Below are positions 24,151-36,261 of a stretch of DNA of 64,000 nucleotides, piece after piece. A program made the position numbers and the translations under genes. Numbering within the stretch: position 1 is the first letter of the stretch; every line of letters starts with the position of its first letter. The DNA is from Malus domestica (Eukaryota > Streptophyta > Magnoliopsida > Rosales > Rosaceae): assembly GCF_042453785.1 (NCBI RefSeq), contig NC_091675.1, positions 52,648,501 to 52,712,500 on the forward strand. Direction: 5' to 3'. The notes beneath the pieces were generated by a model, which was not told the origin of the DNA, searched no databases, and worked only from the letters and a program-made list of their open reading frames with translations.

Positions 24151-24208
<58 letters not shown>

Positions 24209-27200
24209 ATTACTCTGTGCTTGTTTCTTAATCTTCAGATTACAGAACGGCTTCGAGACCCTAGGGGACTCCGGAAGGGAGGCTTGGTGGCAGCTGGTCC
24301 TCGCAATTTTGCCGGCAATGGTGCTCGACCGCGTGGATTTGCACGACCGGTGATTTACCCACTTGCTTGTTTCAGTTTCATCTTTTGTTTCCAATGAACT
24401 AATTGCAATTTTGGGTATTTTTGCTTTTGTGCTAATAAAATTAGGTCTCTTTAAAGTTTACAATCATTATTTCAATTTTAATTTAGAGTTCTAATTGGGC
24501 ATTGTAATTTTCAGGCAGATAGAGCTGATGCAGAGGATCAACGTCCAGCAAAACGCCGGCTTTCGTCAGCGGTTGTCAAGGTAAGTGCCCTTGCGTTTCG
24601 CATAAACTAACACTATTATTTTAATCTTGTCTTCTGGCTGTTGTGATTTATATTAACTTGCGCTAATTGTAATGGGTCTTAATCTTAACCTCCGTTTGAA
24701 GTCTGAGAAATTAGAAAGGAAGAGAAAGTAATGATTGTATGAAATAGATAGAATTTCACCTCAGATTATTAGGGGGGGCTTACGTTTTGGTAATATTGAA
24801 GGCAGCCTTGTTTCCTTTGTCTTCTTAACATAATTCAAAAATCGTATTTCTTGATTTTGGAAAAAGGTGGAGGATGGAGAAATCACTGAAACTGCTGAAG
24901 ATGCCAAGGATGTGAAGACGAATGATTCAGCTGTTGAAGGTACGGATGATCAGAGTGATAGGAAGTTGGCGAATTCCCAACAAAGTGGCTGGTCAAGGAG
25001 GGAAGGAAATCATGGAGCAGCAAAGAAGGTAACTTTAAGTCTTTTTCGTCTTTCCGAGGAGTGTTGCTCTGGAACCATAAATCTTTATTGACTGTGATTG
25101 GTGTTTTGTGGTTAGGATTTTGAAATTCCAACAGCAGATCATGTTCCGAGAGTATTGCCAAAAGAACAAGACCCCAGCTTGGTTAATAGGAACAAAAGAA
25201 TGCTAGGACAACTTTTGGGGACTCTAGAGGTACGTGCAGATTAGTTTATTGGTTTTCATCAGCAAGCAACCAGTAGTTGAACTGATTTGTTTACTTACAA
25301 CTACAACACAAATATTTAATATGGATTAATGGTCAGAACATTTTCATTTAGTTATTTTCATGTCTATGATGATCATCATTCTAACTCCATGGAACACTGG
25401 AAATGGAGTCAATATGATGGTTCAAGTAAAGATGGGGGAAACAGAAATGTGCGGAGGAGACTCCACCCCTTTCCAAAATTCCTCGCACCCATTGCATAAT
25501 GACAAATAGAAGGGAACCCCAAGGGTTAGTGATTTGTCCAGTGATAGGATGAGCCGATATTAGCACCTCAAGAAGTGTAGGTCTCATGTTCAATTCCCCA
25601 TGGATGCAATGATGTGTATGTGGAGATGTCTCCCATTTTTTTCCCCTGACTGTTAGAATTGGAGGGTACAACTGCCTTCGTGGATTTGTCAGCTATAAGA
25701 CTTGGATACCAAAAGTTTTACTCTTCTTTTAACTGTGTCCACTGCTCCACCCTTCCAAAATCTACCTTGCTCCTAAGAGTGACTCCACATCTAATCAAAT
25801 GCTCCTTTATGCCGTCTCACATTCCCACGAATAATCCCACACTATATTCTCCACGAATAATCCCACACTATATTCTCCACGAATAATCCCACACTATATT
25901 CTCCAGTCTATTTGCTTGGGATTCCAAAAAGTGAAAATAGTAGGCTGTAACAGTGCCTAATACTGAATGAGTCAAATCGATGCCCCTTGTAGGCAAGAAC
26001 ATTTTTCCAACTTTCCTCTCTTCTCCACTTTCTTCACTAACAGGTCCTTACAATCAACCACACATGGAGTACCCTATAGATACCAAAATAATGCATAGGC
26101 TAGCTACCCAAACTGGACACAAGCTCCTCGAGTTTGCTTTCTTGTGAGTTGATTCCTGCCCTACGTGGCTATGCGTCCTTTTCTCAATCGACTAAATGGC
26201 TTTATGATTCAACTACCAATGTGAATAAGAAAAGTGCAAGTGGATTGCCTTGTAGAAATACACTTGATTTGCCAAGCTTATAACATGGCTTCCATTTTAT
26301 CATTGTAAAAAATATATATATATACTTGTAAACATCAAGGTTATCAGAAAAAATTTATTTTAACTTATTCACTTCTGAAATTAGGTTACAATAACAGATA
26401 ACCTTGCCAAATCTCCTCTTTTGAGTGGCCACCATTTTTATGTTTGTTTCCAATTTGAAGTTAAGCTACTAGCAGCACTACTTGCTAGTATTTATTCAAC
26501 CCATACTCTGATATAGGAATACATAACTTGTGAACAAATTTTTAGGAGTGTAGACTTTTCCATGGCTCTGTAGTCTAGAGAATATTATTTTAAGCGCGTA
26601 AGGGTTATATAAGGCTTCACAATATGCATAGGGATGTTTCTTAACACTTCACATGTACCAAATAGTGAAGATGAAGTCTCTAGTTGGCCTTGTTAGGGCC
26701 TGCTTGAGATATGAGGAAAGCATATGGTGGAAAGGAGGGATGACGAAGGGTGATGGGAGAGTAGGGAAGAAATGAAGAATGAATGAAAACAAAATCTTAA
26801 AAGTGAAAACAACTTTAAAAAGTGTTTGGTTTTTAGTTTTCATTTTGTGTGCCCCATGTATTCTCCCTCTATCACTAACACAAAAGTGAAAACAAAATAC
26901 TAGAAACAAAATGGGTATCAAAAGGGCCCTTAAGTTTCCAACTTTCCATGACCTGCCTATATATTATTAGTACTACAGGAGAAGCCACAGCTTGATCTTC
27001 TTAGGCATCCATTGTAATCACATGGGCATCCAATGGAATAATGGACATCAATTTTGCATTTTAGACATTCCTTAACACTTACAATATGAATTAAGCACCA
27101 TATAGTGAACAGATAGCCAACCCCACTGAGTGGGAAAAGGCTTTGTTGTTGTTGTTGTTGTTGTATAGTGAACAGAGGGAGCCACCATGTGGTCTGCTTG

Positions 27201-30200
27201 AGGTGTAAAACTATCATTTTTCATAGACTAATTTTTTTCCCTTAACCTGTTTTCAAATGACCATTATAATATATATATGTGTGTGTGTGTGTGTGTATTG
27301 TAATTCCATATGAAAGCTAAAGCTTTGTGGGGCAGTTTGGTGTTGGCAGTTTTTTGGAACATTATAGAAAATTTTTTAGGATTAGAAGGGAGTGGGAGTA
27401 GATGAACTATGGGCATGAGTTTCAAATGAGTTTAGGGATAAAGTAGCCCTACTTGAGAGGTTTTAGCTAGGGTATTTTAGATGGTGGACTTCTTATCCAC
27501 TTGTTTCTAAATCTTTTTGCTGTTTTAATAAAAGCTCTATGGTTTCTTGTCCAAAAAAAAAAATGCTTATTAATTCTCCGTGGTTGTCAAACTGTTGCAG
27601 AAATTCAGGAAAGAAGACTTGCAACTTTCAGCGACAGAGGGATTCATGCGGAGATCAAATTCTTTACAGAGAGTGAGTATATGAATGATTTCTATGGTAA
27701 TTAATCTATTTGAGTGTATACCATGATTTTATATGCTTCGAATTGAGTATATATCCATGATGCAAAATAATATTCTAGATGAATGTTGGCATGCTAAAAA
27801 TTTTAGGATGACGATCTATTCATCCACCAGTACCTGGCATTCACTTAAACACTTACAAGCTAATCATCCTCCCTTTACACAAGGCCTTCCTCCTACTGGA
27901 GAGGAAGGTACTTAACTTCGGCAATAGGAGCTTGGCAGGAATTATGAAAAAGAACTAAAGATGTGCATTTTTGTTCTTCTGCTCTGGGTTGCTCTTGTTT
28001 TGAAAAATATTGTGCTCTGTGAAAGTTTAAATGTGTGCGCTATGAAAGTTTAAATGTGTACAATTGGAGCATCAATTTATGAAGACCATATCTAGCTTGA
28101 TTCTTGTCTCCTGGATTTTTGGGTAGTTACCACATAGATAAAATTGCATGAATATAGTTAATGAAAGTTACTAGTAAATTTGGGAAATTCTATATGAAAC
28201 TGATATTGCGAAATACTGAAATTGTTTGTACTCTGTGGCCATGGAGGGGTTGTAGTCTTGTAGAGTTACCATATTTTCTTTTGTTTTGTACTTTTTCTTA
28301 ATACTACTTTGTTTCTATGACATATAATGAATAAAAATAAAATCAGTGGTCACCATTGTGGTACTTAGGCATTTTTTTCCTTGTTCTTTTGGATCTCACA
28401 AGGTCATTTTCTTTTTTTCCTTATTGGAGTTTCGTAACTGTTATTAAATTGTACAGGGCACAATGATGTTCTGATATCTTTGGAACTTAACAAAAAAGTT
28501 TCTGTATGTCTTTTTTATCTCAATCTGTTGTAAATAAAGGCGAATTTAAAGGAATGTTTGTATGGAGTTTAGCTGTTTAGGATAGATGTTGTCCATTTGC
28601 ATATGTGCTTGCATACCTAGATGCTCGTTAATGCTCATTTCAAGCATTTTTTGCATGACTTTTTGTTCTTTTCTTTCATTTATAAAAAAAAAATTGAGTT
28701 TAATGATGAAACTTGTAAATAATACATGTCATATTATATATAGGCTGAGCAAAGAGCACGAGAAGAAAGTGAAAGACTGAGGCAACAAGAGCGTGAACAA
28801 ATTGCGGAAAAGCGGAGGAGAGATCTGGTTCGTTGTTAAGTTCCTGATAAGAATACTTTGACCTCTATTAGTGTAGCCTGGAAATAACTTTTGTTTGAGG
28901 AACACAGTGATCCTTATTGGCTAATCCCTGCACTTATTTTTTTTGTAGACTCTTCGGGCACGTGTTAATGCCAAGACGGAAGAAAAGAAATTGGAACTTC
29001 TTTTTCTTCAGTGGAGTGAGCATAATAAAAGACTTGGGAATTTTATAAGGTATAAGGTTTCTAACTATCAATTTACTTAAACGGTGTTATCCTTGATTTC
29101 AAATTATTTTGCTTACCATCTTCGATACTTGAGAGCTCTCATGTTCTTGTCACAAAAAAAAAAAAAAAAAAAAAAAACAAACAAGGTTCTAAGAAGTGAT
29201 TCTCTGGTGTTTTTTCTTTTGCAGGTTATTTTTAATTTTGGTCCAAAAAAAAGTGTCCATATTCACCTTTTAATGGGGCAAAGATAAGATTCTATTCATG
29301 CGAATAGTAGTGTTGAAGCAACCTGATGACTGGATGTTTCCTGCATTATTGTGGGGTTTTAGGTAGAATTAATTAGTGCTTTCTTCTATATTAATTTCTC
29401 ACCCATGTTTGATTGGTTGGGAATTTGTTCTATTTCAGGACTAAAACAGAGCCTCCAATATATTATCTCCCCAAGAAATCATTAGAAGAGGATGCTGCGC
29501 TAACTGAGCAGCAAAAAGAAAAGGTGAGTTCCTTGTGACTTGTCAGGTTCTTTTTGAATATATGGAGAAACTGGCTTATGGTTTCAATCAAAGATTTTTT
29601 TTTTTAACTTCTCATAAAAAATGAAGCTTTGTGAAGCTGCCAATTAAGTAAACCAGAAATTTGATTAGGCACTAAATTTAAATATCCGCATATAAGTGTA
29701 AGAATTCAGTAGCAAGGATAACGAGATTACAGTTTTGGGGGTGGCCCTCTTGCGATACATCAGGACCGGTTATATATTACATCTTCATTTTAGAATCATC
29801 AGTGCTAAGCAAGCATCGGCCATTTGATTATGATCGTAATTGTGTCATTATTTATTGGAAAAATTGTGTTGGTCTATCTGTTTGAACCAGTCGAGGAACT
29901 CAATGAGTTCTGATTTTGCTCATTCTCTGTATGAAATTTTTTGAACGTGGATATGAAAAATGAATTATTCAGATCATCGGACCACATTTCAGGGTCGGCC
30001 ATCATGTATTCACAATATGACTACCTCTAATGGAAGAGTAAATTTCTAGTGCCAAAGAATTTGTGTAGCTATTCTGCCCGTTTATGAGTTAGGATCATTC
30101 ATATTTGCCTGAAGGTCCAATGATATAACATTACAAATATTTAGCCTGAGAACATTACTTCGTATATTTATATATCTAATTTGTTTGATTCTTCCCGTAC

Positions 30201-30600
30201 AAAACTGTGTCAGGAGTTTCTAGCATGGAAAGCTGCACGAAGGGAAGAACTGACCGAATATCAGAAGCAGATTGGGGAGCAGTATACTGCCAATGTTGAA
30301 AAGGAGTTAGAGAGGTGGCAAAATGCAAGGACACCAAGGAAAGCGAACAACGATGTCATGAACTTACAGGAAACAATGGACAAAGAATTAGACACGCACA
30401 GGCTTGAGCATGGTCCCAAGAAAAGAACGATCCCTGATGGAAGCAACGACGAAGATGAGGATGATGTGGAAGATATTAATGTAGCAGAGGACGACATGAT
30501 TGATGATGTGCTCGACGTTGATGATAACAGTCGAAGGGGTGATGAAATAGCTAAACCGGACGCAGGTAATACTAGTCCAAACGCAGATACAGTTGAGTAG
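24046..30600 (+). CDS. Pinin/SDK/memA domain protein
   Basis: Homologue of pinin, a nuclear protein tied to the exon-junction complex and splicing. Exons: 24046-24123, 24239-24349, 24515-24580, 24867-25028, 25116-25229, 27601-27672, 28744-28827, 28949-29049, 29439-29523, 30214-30600. They join in frame to 419 residues, all with GT-AG introns. The N-terminus has a short coil (EELRKEIDELQRQQRE) and a Gly/Arg-rich stretch (GPRNFAGNGARPRGF). The pinin_SDK_memA domain spans about 140-290, with NKRMLGQLLGTLEKFRKE, a charged helix AEQRAREESERLRQQERE and LFLQWSEHNKRLGNFIRTKT. Another helix (FLAWKAARREELTEYQKQIG) and an acidic tail (DEDEDDVEDINVAEDD) follow. Intron 5 (2.4 kb) holds SINE and LINE insertions. 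Confidence 0.95.
24148..24209. repeat. (TC)n-(TA)n microsatellite in pinin intron 1
   Basis: A long CT run followed by a TA run between exons 1 and 2. The CT tract extends the polypyrimidine region of this 115-bp intron. Confidence 0.95.
25505..25645 (+). mobile_element. SINE-like insertion in pinin intron 5
   Basis: TTGTCCAGTGATAGGATGAG resembles an A box and ATGTTCAATTCCCCATGG a B box; a T-rich stretch follows at about 25630. Weaker than the other SINEs. Confidence 0.45.
27112..27165 (+). mobile_element. Extremely 5'-truncated LINE, about 50 bp
   Basis: CCAACCCCACTGAGTGGGAA AAGGC then (TTG)n is the 3' end of the LINE found at 36262-36885. It is flanked by TATAGTGAACAGA (13 bp) on both sides (27098-27110 and 27165-27177), a LINE-type TSD. 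It lies in pinin intron 5. Confidence 0.85.
27268..27298. repeat. (TA)n-(TG)n microsatellite
   Basis: A short TA run followed by a TG run in pinin intron 5. Confidence 0.85.
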
Positions 30601-31041
30601 TGGTGAGATTAAAGCCACCGGTCACACCTGTTCTTTAACCCGAGTCTCCTAGGAATACTTTGTTTCTACAGTTGATTTACTTAGCCTTCTGTCGGACAGT
30701 TTTCTTGGTGTCTATATATGTTTTGTGTTTTTCGAGTGAACTTATTTTTCATCCTTTTCGCTTCGTATCTGTAGTTTATATATTGCTTTTTTTGCTACAA
30801 TGACATTTACAATACGAGGTAAATGATTTGTGTAATTTACGCAAACAGTCTTGTCACAATAATGCGGTATCAATTCCATCACTTACTGTAGTCAAACTCT
30901 TACAAGCCAAGAGGATTATCGCTAAACCGTAAGCCAGTAACAATTGTTGTTGCTAGCTTTTGTAAGCTATAACTTTGTTAAAACTCGGCTCATATAGACT
31001 ATTGGATTTGGGTGTTTAATATTGCAACATTTTTCTCTTGC
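30601..31041. other. Pinin 3' flank
   Basis: Contains the pinin 3' UTR, T-rich with no clear single AATAAA. It ends at the left target-site duplication of the LINE composite (31042-31060). Confidence 0.5.
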
Positions 31042-31060
31042 ATTTCTTTCTTTCACCTCT

Positions 31061-31804
31061 CAGGAAGGGGTAAATGCAAAGCTTAACCTTTGGAGAGAAG
31101 TGTTGGAATCTAAAGGTCTTCGCCTAAGCCGATCAAAGACAGAATATATGGAGTGCAAGTTCAGTGCAAATGGAGGCCAAAACGAGTTAGGGGTGAGGAT
31201 CGGAGATCAAGAAATACCAAAGAGCGACCGTTTTCGTTACCTAGGATCTATCTTGCAAAAGAACGGAGAATTAGATGGAGATCTCAACCATAGAATACAA
31301 GCTGGATGGATGAAGTGGAAGAGTGCATCCGGCGTGTTATGTGACCGCCGTATGCCACTAAAGCTCAAGGGAAAATTTTATAGGACGGCAATAAGGCCGG
31401 CGATGCTGTATGGCACAGAATGTTGGGCGGTGAAACATCAACACGTACACAAAATGGGTGTAGCGGAGATGAGGATGCTTCGTTGGATGTGTGGGCACAC
31501 GAGAAAGGATAAGATTAGGAATGAGGATATCCGGGATAAAGTAGGAGTAGCCGAAATTGAAGGAAAGATGAGAGAAAATCGGTTACGGTGGTTTGGACAT
31601 GTGCAAAGAAGGCCTACTGACGCTCCGATTAGAAGATGCGACTATGGGACAGAGGTTCAGGGCCGAAGGGGTAGAGGAAGACCTAGGAAAACTTTGGAAG
31701 AGACTCTAAGAAAAGACTTAGAGTACTTGGATCTAACGAAGGACATGACACAGGATCGAGCACAATGGCGTTCTAAGATTCATATAGCCGATCCCACTCA
31801 GTGA
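31061..31804 (+). pseudogene. LINE ORF2 C-terminal fragment A
   Basis: A non-LTR retrotransposon polyprotein fragment, open from 31022. It begins in the reverse-transcriptase tail with [20 protein letters not shown], then [12 protein letters not shown] and [21 protein letters not shown]-terminal domain with [34 protein letters not shown] and [14 protein letters not shown] follows. It ends at IADPTQ where gypsy sequence begins. The catalytic YxDD region and endonuclease are missing, as expected from 5' truncation. Confidence 0.9.
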
Positions 31805-31991
31805 CTTGGATTTTCCAAGTCTCCAACCGAGAAGTTTTCCTCACTCGGAAAATTAAGGGAACACTACCCCAACCTACATGCTCCACTCAGAAAGCTTCAA
31901 CATACAAGCTTCAACAAAAAAAAATTCAAAGAACTTAGCGAAGAAGGCTTTGGTGTATTTAACACAATACGTTGAAATGAAGGAAAGCTTA

Positions 31992-31997
31992 TTTATT
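31992..31997 (-). terminator. AATAAA of the antisense unit, copy 2
   Basis: AATAAA on the minus strand, about 70 bp beyond the stop codon of the antisense ORF. Conserved in position with 15965-15970. Confidence 0.5.
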
Positions 31998-32064
31998 GAT
32001 ATCCCCGATAAGCTACAAATATGTACATATACATGAGTCAAAATAAACACACAAGAGGGAGCCT

Positions 32065-32745
32065 TCACAAAGGTTGCTTAGGAGAAGTCTCAGCAGTCGG
32101 TAGAGCCCCAGAAAGAGAAGGCACCGGAGGGGGATCATTTGGAGCCTCAGTACTGGACAGAACCCTAGAAGGAGGAGGCATCAAAGGTTGATCATTTGGA
32201 GCTTCATTACGCGGTATAGCTCCAGAAGACGAAGGCAATAAATGCATTTGGAACAAACCCACAAATCTCTGATGATCAAGTAAAACCTGACCATCAGTTT
32301 CCTTCATCTGGTCAAGCTTCCTCTTCATGTTTGTAGCATAGTCATGTGCGAGCCGGTGCAACTGTTTATTCTCATGCTTGAGCCCTCTAATCTCCTGTTT
32401 GAGACTCATCACTTCAGCCGCCAATGATTCAACTTGGCGGGTTCGAGCAAATAGGCGTTGGGCCATATTAGACACAGAACCTGCACACTGAACACTGAGA
32501 GCCAGCGAATCCTTAACAGCTAACTCATCAGACCGTTTGGAAAGTAGTCTGTTATCTTTGGGAGTGAGAAGGTTCCTGGCCACCACCGCAGCGGTCATAT
32601 CATTCTTCATCACGGAATCCCCAACGGTAAGAGGACCAGTAGGGGAGACGAAGGATGGGCGCCATATGTTGTCTGGAGAAGGCGGGGCTGCCTCTTCAAC
32701 AAGGTTCAAGTCAAAACGACGGTCGGAGGGGCCAGACATTTTCAA
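32065..32745 (-). CDS. Element-encoded antisense coiled-coil protein, unknown function
   Basis: An open frame of 226 codons, antisense to the gypsy element. The likely start is the second Met (32739), giving MSGPSDRRFDLNLVEEAAPP; the broken copy at 15222 also starts MSGP. From about residue 100, VESLAAEVMSLKQEIRGLKH ENKQLHRLAHDYA forms a clear heptad coiled coil running to QMKE. The C-terminus is Pro-rich, with NEAPND, TEAPND and PSLSGALP repeats. FDLNL near the N-terminus resembles a short EAR-type repression motif, but this is speculation. There is no signal peptide, membrane segment or known enzyme motif. It has its own TATA box and AATAAA. It is element-derived; whether it is expressed is unknown. 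Confidence 0.75.
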   Translation of the reverse strand: MKMSGPSDRRFDLNLVEEAAPPSPDNIWRPSFVSPTGPLTVGDSVMKNDMTAAVVARNLLTPKDNRLLSKRSDELAVKDSLALSVQCAGSVSNMAQRLFARTRQVESLAAEVMSLKQEIRGLKHENKQLHRLAHDYATNMKRKLDQMKETDGQVLLDHQRFVGLFQMHLLPSSSGAIPRNEAPNDQPLMPPPSRVLSSTEAPNDPPPVPSLSGALPTAETSPKQPL

Positions 32746-32850
32746 AGGTGTTGAAGAGAGAAGAGGTCGGACAAATCAAAATCTTAGAAGTGCAAGAATG
32801 AAGCTTCTACTGGTGGAGATTCAAGTGTGCTTTGGAACTTAATGCCAGCC

Positions 32851-32860
32851 CTTATAAAAA
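32851..32860 (-). promoter_or_regulatory. TATA box of the antisense unit, copy 2
   Basis: TTTTTATAAG on the minus strand, about 110 bp before the ATG at 32739. It matches a TATA box at the equivalent place in copy 1 (15064-15075). Confidence 0.5.
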
Positions 32861-32879
32861 TCTGCACTCGACGGAGCTT

Positions 32880-33120
32880 CAGAAATCGAAGAGGCGTCTG
32901 CTCAGAAATCGAAGAGGCGTTTGCTTTCTCAAAAGCTGGGCTGCTTAGAGATCACGAGGGTTGATCTCAGAAATCGAAGAGGCGTTTGCTTTCTCAAAAG
33001 TTGGGCTGCTCAAAGACCACGAAGGTTGATCTCAGAAATCGAAGAGGCGCTCGCTTTCTCAAAAGCTGGGCTCCCCAGAGACCACGAGGGCCGATCTCAG
33101 AAATCGAAGAGGCACCTACT
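32880..33120. repeat. 66-bp tandem repeat, about 3.5 copies
   Basis: Unit: CAGAAATCGAAGAGGCG, then TTTGCTTTCTCAAAAGCTGG, GCTGCTCAGAGACCACGAGG, TTGATCT. Plus-strand open frames across it simply read the repeat. Confidence 0.9.
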
Positions 33121-34935
33121 TTTCCAGCCTTGTCAGCACCTGTCACACGCACACTCAGCTTTGCGGAAATTATGGGCATTCTGTCGAAGACTTCTGGGGA
33201 AGTAGAAAACACATGAATCTTACTGTTCAATCACCCACTTCCCACACGCAACAATAGCTCATGGGTACCACAGAAAACTTTGCCAAAGTTCTCTGCCAAA
33301 GTTGAGCACGTGAAGCTTGCAGCTCCCATTACATCGCTCTGACCAAGAAGGGTAAAAGAATAGCAAAGAAACAGCACTAACAAAGTTTAGACCCATAAAT
33401 TTTGAAGGTCTAGCTACCATATTATTACCCACAAGGGTAAAGGAACAGTACCACTGCTGGATAATTGGAAAGTCCCTGTGTGTCAACCTCTGTGCTTCGT
33501 GGCAAGGTAGACTAGCAAACATGCCCAACCTTTACTCATATTCGAGAAAACACTCCCAATAAGATTGCTTGCTCCAAAATCGAAGAGGCACCGTCCTCTG
33601 AATCTCGAGAGCCAGACTCCCAACATGACTACTTTCTTAAAAATCGAAGAGAGGGTAAAGGAACAGTACCATTGCTGGATAATTGGAAAGTCCCTGTGTG
33701 TCAACCTCTGTGCTTCGTGGCAAGGTAGACTAGCAAACATGCCCAACCTTTACTCACATTCGAGAAAACACTCCCAACAAGATTGCTTGCTCCAAAATCG
33801 AAGAGGCACCGCCCTCCGAATCTCGAGAGCCAGACTCCCAACATGATTACTTTCTCAAAAATCGAAGAGACACTGCTCCCCGAATCTTCGAGAGCCAGAC
33901 CCCCAGCATGATTGCTTTCTCAAAAATCGATGAGGCATCGTTCTCCGAATCAATCGAAGAGGCGCGCTTTCTCAAAAGCTGGGCTGCTCAGAGACCACGA
34001 GGGCCGATCTCAGAAATCGAAGAGGCACCTACTTTTCTAGCCTTGTCAGCACCTGTCACACGCACACTCAGCTTTGCAGAAATTATGGGCATTCTGTCGA
34101 AGACTTCTGGTGAAGTAGAAAGCACATGAATCTTACTGTTCAATCACCCACTTCCCACACGCAACAATAGCTCATGGGTACCACAGATAACTTTGCCAAA
34201 GTTCTCTGCCAAAGTTGAGCACGTGAAGCTTGCAGCTCCCACTACATCGCTCTGACCAAGAAAGGTGAAAGAATAGCAAAGAAACAGCACTAACAAAGTT
34301 TAGACACATAAATTTTGAAGGTCTAGCTACCATATTATTACCCACAAGGGTAAAGGAACAATACCACTGCTGGATAATTGGAAAGTCCCTGTGTGTCAAC
34401 CTCTGTGCTTCGTGGCAAGGTAGACTAGCAAACATGCCCAACCTTTACTCACATTTGAGAAAACACTCCCAACAAGATTGCTTGCTCCAAAATCGAAGAG
34501 GCACCGTCCTCCGAATCTCGAGAGCCAGACTCCCAACATGACTACTTTCTCAAAATCGAAGAGAGGGTAAAGGAACAGTACCATTGCTGGATAATTGGAA
34601 AGTCCCTGTGTGTCAACCTTTGTGCTTCGTGGCAAGGTAGACTAGCAAACATGCCCAACCTTTACTCACATTCGAGACAACACTCCCAACAAGATTGCTT
34701 GCTCCAAAATCGAAGAGGCACCGCCCTCCGAATCTCGAGAGCCAGACTCCCAACATGATTACTTCCTTAAAAATCGAAGAGACTGCTCTCCGAATCTCGA
34801 GAGCCAGACCCCCAGCATGATTGCTTTCTCAAAAATCGAAGAGGCATCGTTCTCCGAATCTCGAGAGCCAGATACCACAGACCACTTTTTCAAAGTGCTC
34901 TGACAGAGTTAAAACATGTGAAACTGGCAGCTCCC
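33112..34935. repeat. 913-bp tandem duplication in the gypsy fragment
   Basis: TGTCAGCACCTGTCACACGC occurs at 33131 and 34044, a shift of 913 bp. The following sequence (CTTTGC.GAAATTATGGGC, GAATCTTACTGTTCAATCAC, CCTTTACTCACATT and so on) repeats in the same order to about 34870. Minus-strand frames 33259-33528 and 34172-34441 are the two copies of one repeat-derived frame and are not called as genes. Confidence 0.85.
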
Positions 34936-36261
34936 ACTACCGTGCTATGACCAAGCAGGGTAAAGGAATAGCATTACTACTTGTTAGGGAGACTCCTATA
35001 TATGTCGACCTCCATCCCCAACGGACAGGCAGACCTGCAAAAATGCTCAACCCTTCATCATATCTGAGAGGGCACTCCCAACGAAGCCTTTCGAAATATT
35101 CAGCTTTCTTTCCCCCCGATAATACCTCTGCAAACAAGCTATACTAGAGCAAGAATATCTCATATCATCAGGGTTAAAAGCAAGAGTATCCCATATCATG
35201 CTTTTTCCCTGTCTTTTCCTTTGGCCTTGTTTTTACCTGCAAGACAAGGAGAAAGAGAGCAATCAGTCAGCACTTGGAATCAAGCTTCCAGCCAGGATCT
35301 GACTGCCTGGAACCCCTTACCTGATTACTTACCTGGCATTGCTCTCGAGTACTCATCTTCAACATCTTATGTTTCCAGGGAAGATTCCGCATTTGCTTGA
35401 GGAACAGATAGGGCAAGTGCGAAGGATACAAGGAAGCATGTGGAGACAAGCGTAACAGCACACGTGCCGATACATCCATTACTCTGTCAAAAGCAAAAGT
35501 ATCCCATATCAGCAGGGTGGAACGTACTCTAGATTTGATGGACTTGTTTTGACCCTCAAATTCTTCAGTCGGCCTTATACTCTGGAGGAAACCAGAAAAC
35601 CCTCCAGCTCAGTTCAAGAATAAGCCTGTGGAAAGTTACTTCTTCAAAAGCAAAAGTATCTCATATCATTTCTTCTCATTTTTCTTCTCTTTATCCTTCA
35701 TGCTGCTGCAAGATGGGGAGAAGGTGAACAATCAGTCGGAGCTCTGATTGCTTACCTTGTCTGTCACCTCTTTCAGCAGACCCCCTAGCTCGGCGACTTG
35801 GGGGACTCCTACTACATGGTTTGTATCGCGCTTGACCAAGCCTGAAACTACAAGTAAGCTTCAAGTGAAATTGATACATTACCTTGTGCATCTCCACCAG
35901 TTAAAGATACCACCCCTGGATGGAGGAAGAGTACTTCCAGAGAAGATGCCACATCTACCTATGAGACAGATAAGGTAAGTCAAGACGACTCCACACTCCG
36001 ATACTTAGAAGTTTCGTGATTACGAGATCATTCTCCCACAATATTTCCTAATGTCATTTGTACTAAATCATTCACTTGTACTCACTAAAGGAGAGCTTGA
36101 ACCTATGTACTTGTGTAAACCCTTCACAATTAATGAGAACTCTTCTATTCCGTGGACGTAGCCAATATGGGTGAACCACGCACATCTTGTGTTTGCTTTC
36201 CTATCTCTATCCATTTATATACTTATCCACACTAATGACCGGAGCAATCTAGCGAAAATCA

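Noticed and set aside
24134..24394. Minus-strand frame across the TC repeat (RERERERE)
   Set aside because: It is a translation of the microsatellite opposite to pinin exons.
33259..34441. Two near-identical 89-codon minus-strand frames starting MGMFASLPCHEAQRL
   Set aside because: They lie in the two halves of a 913-bp tandem duplication within the gypsy fragment and have no family resemblance or conserved start context.
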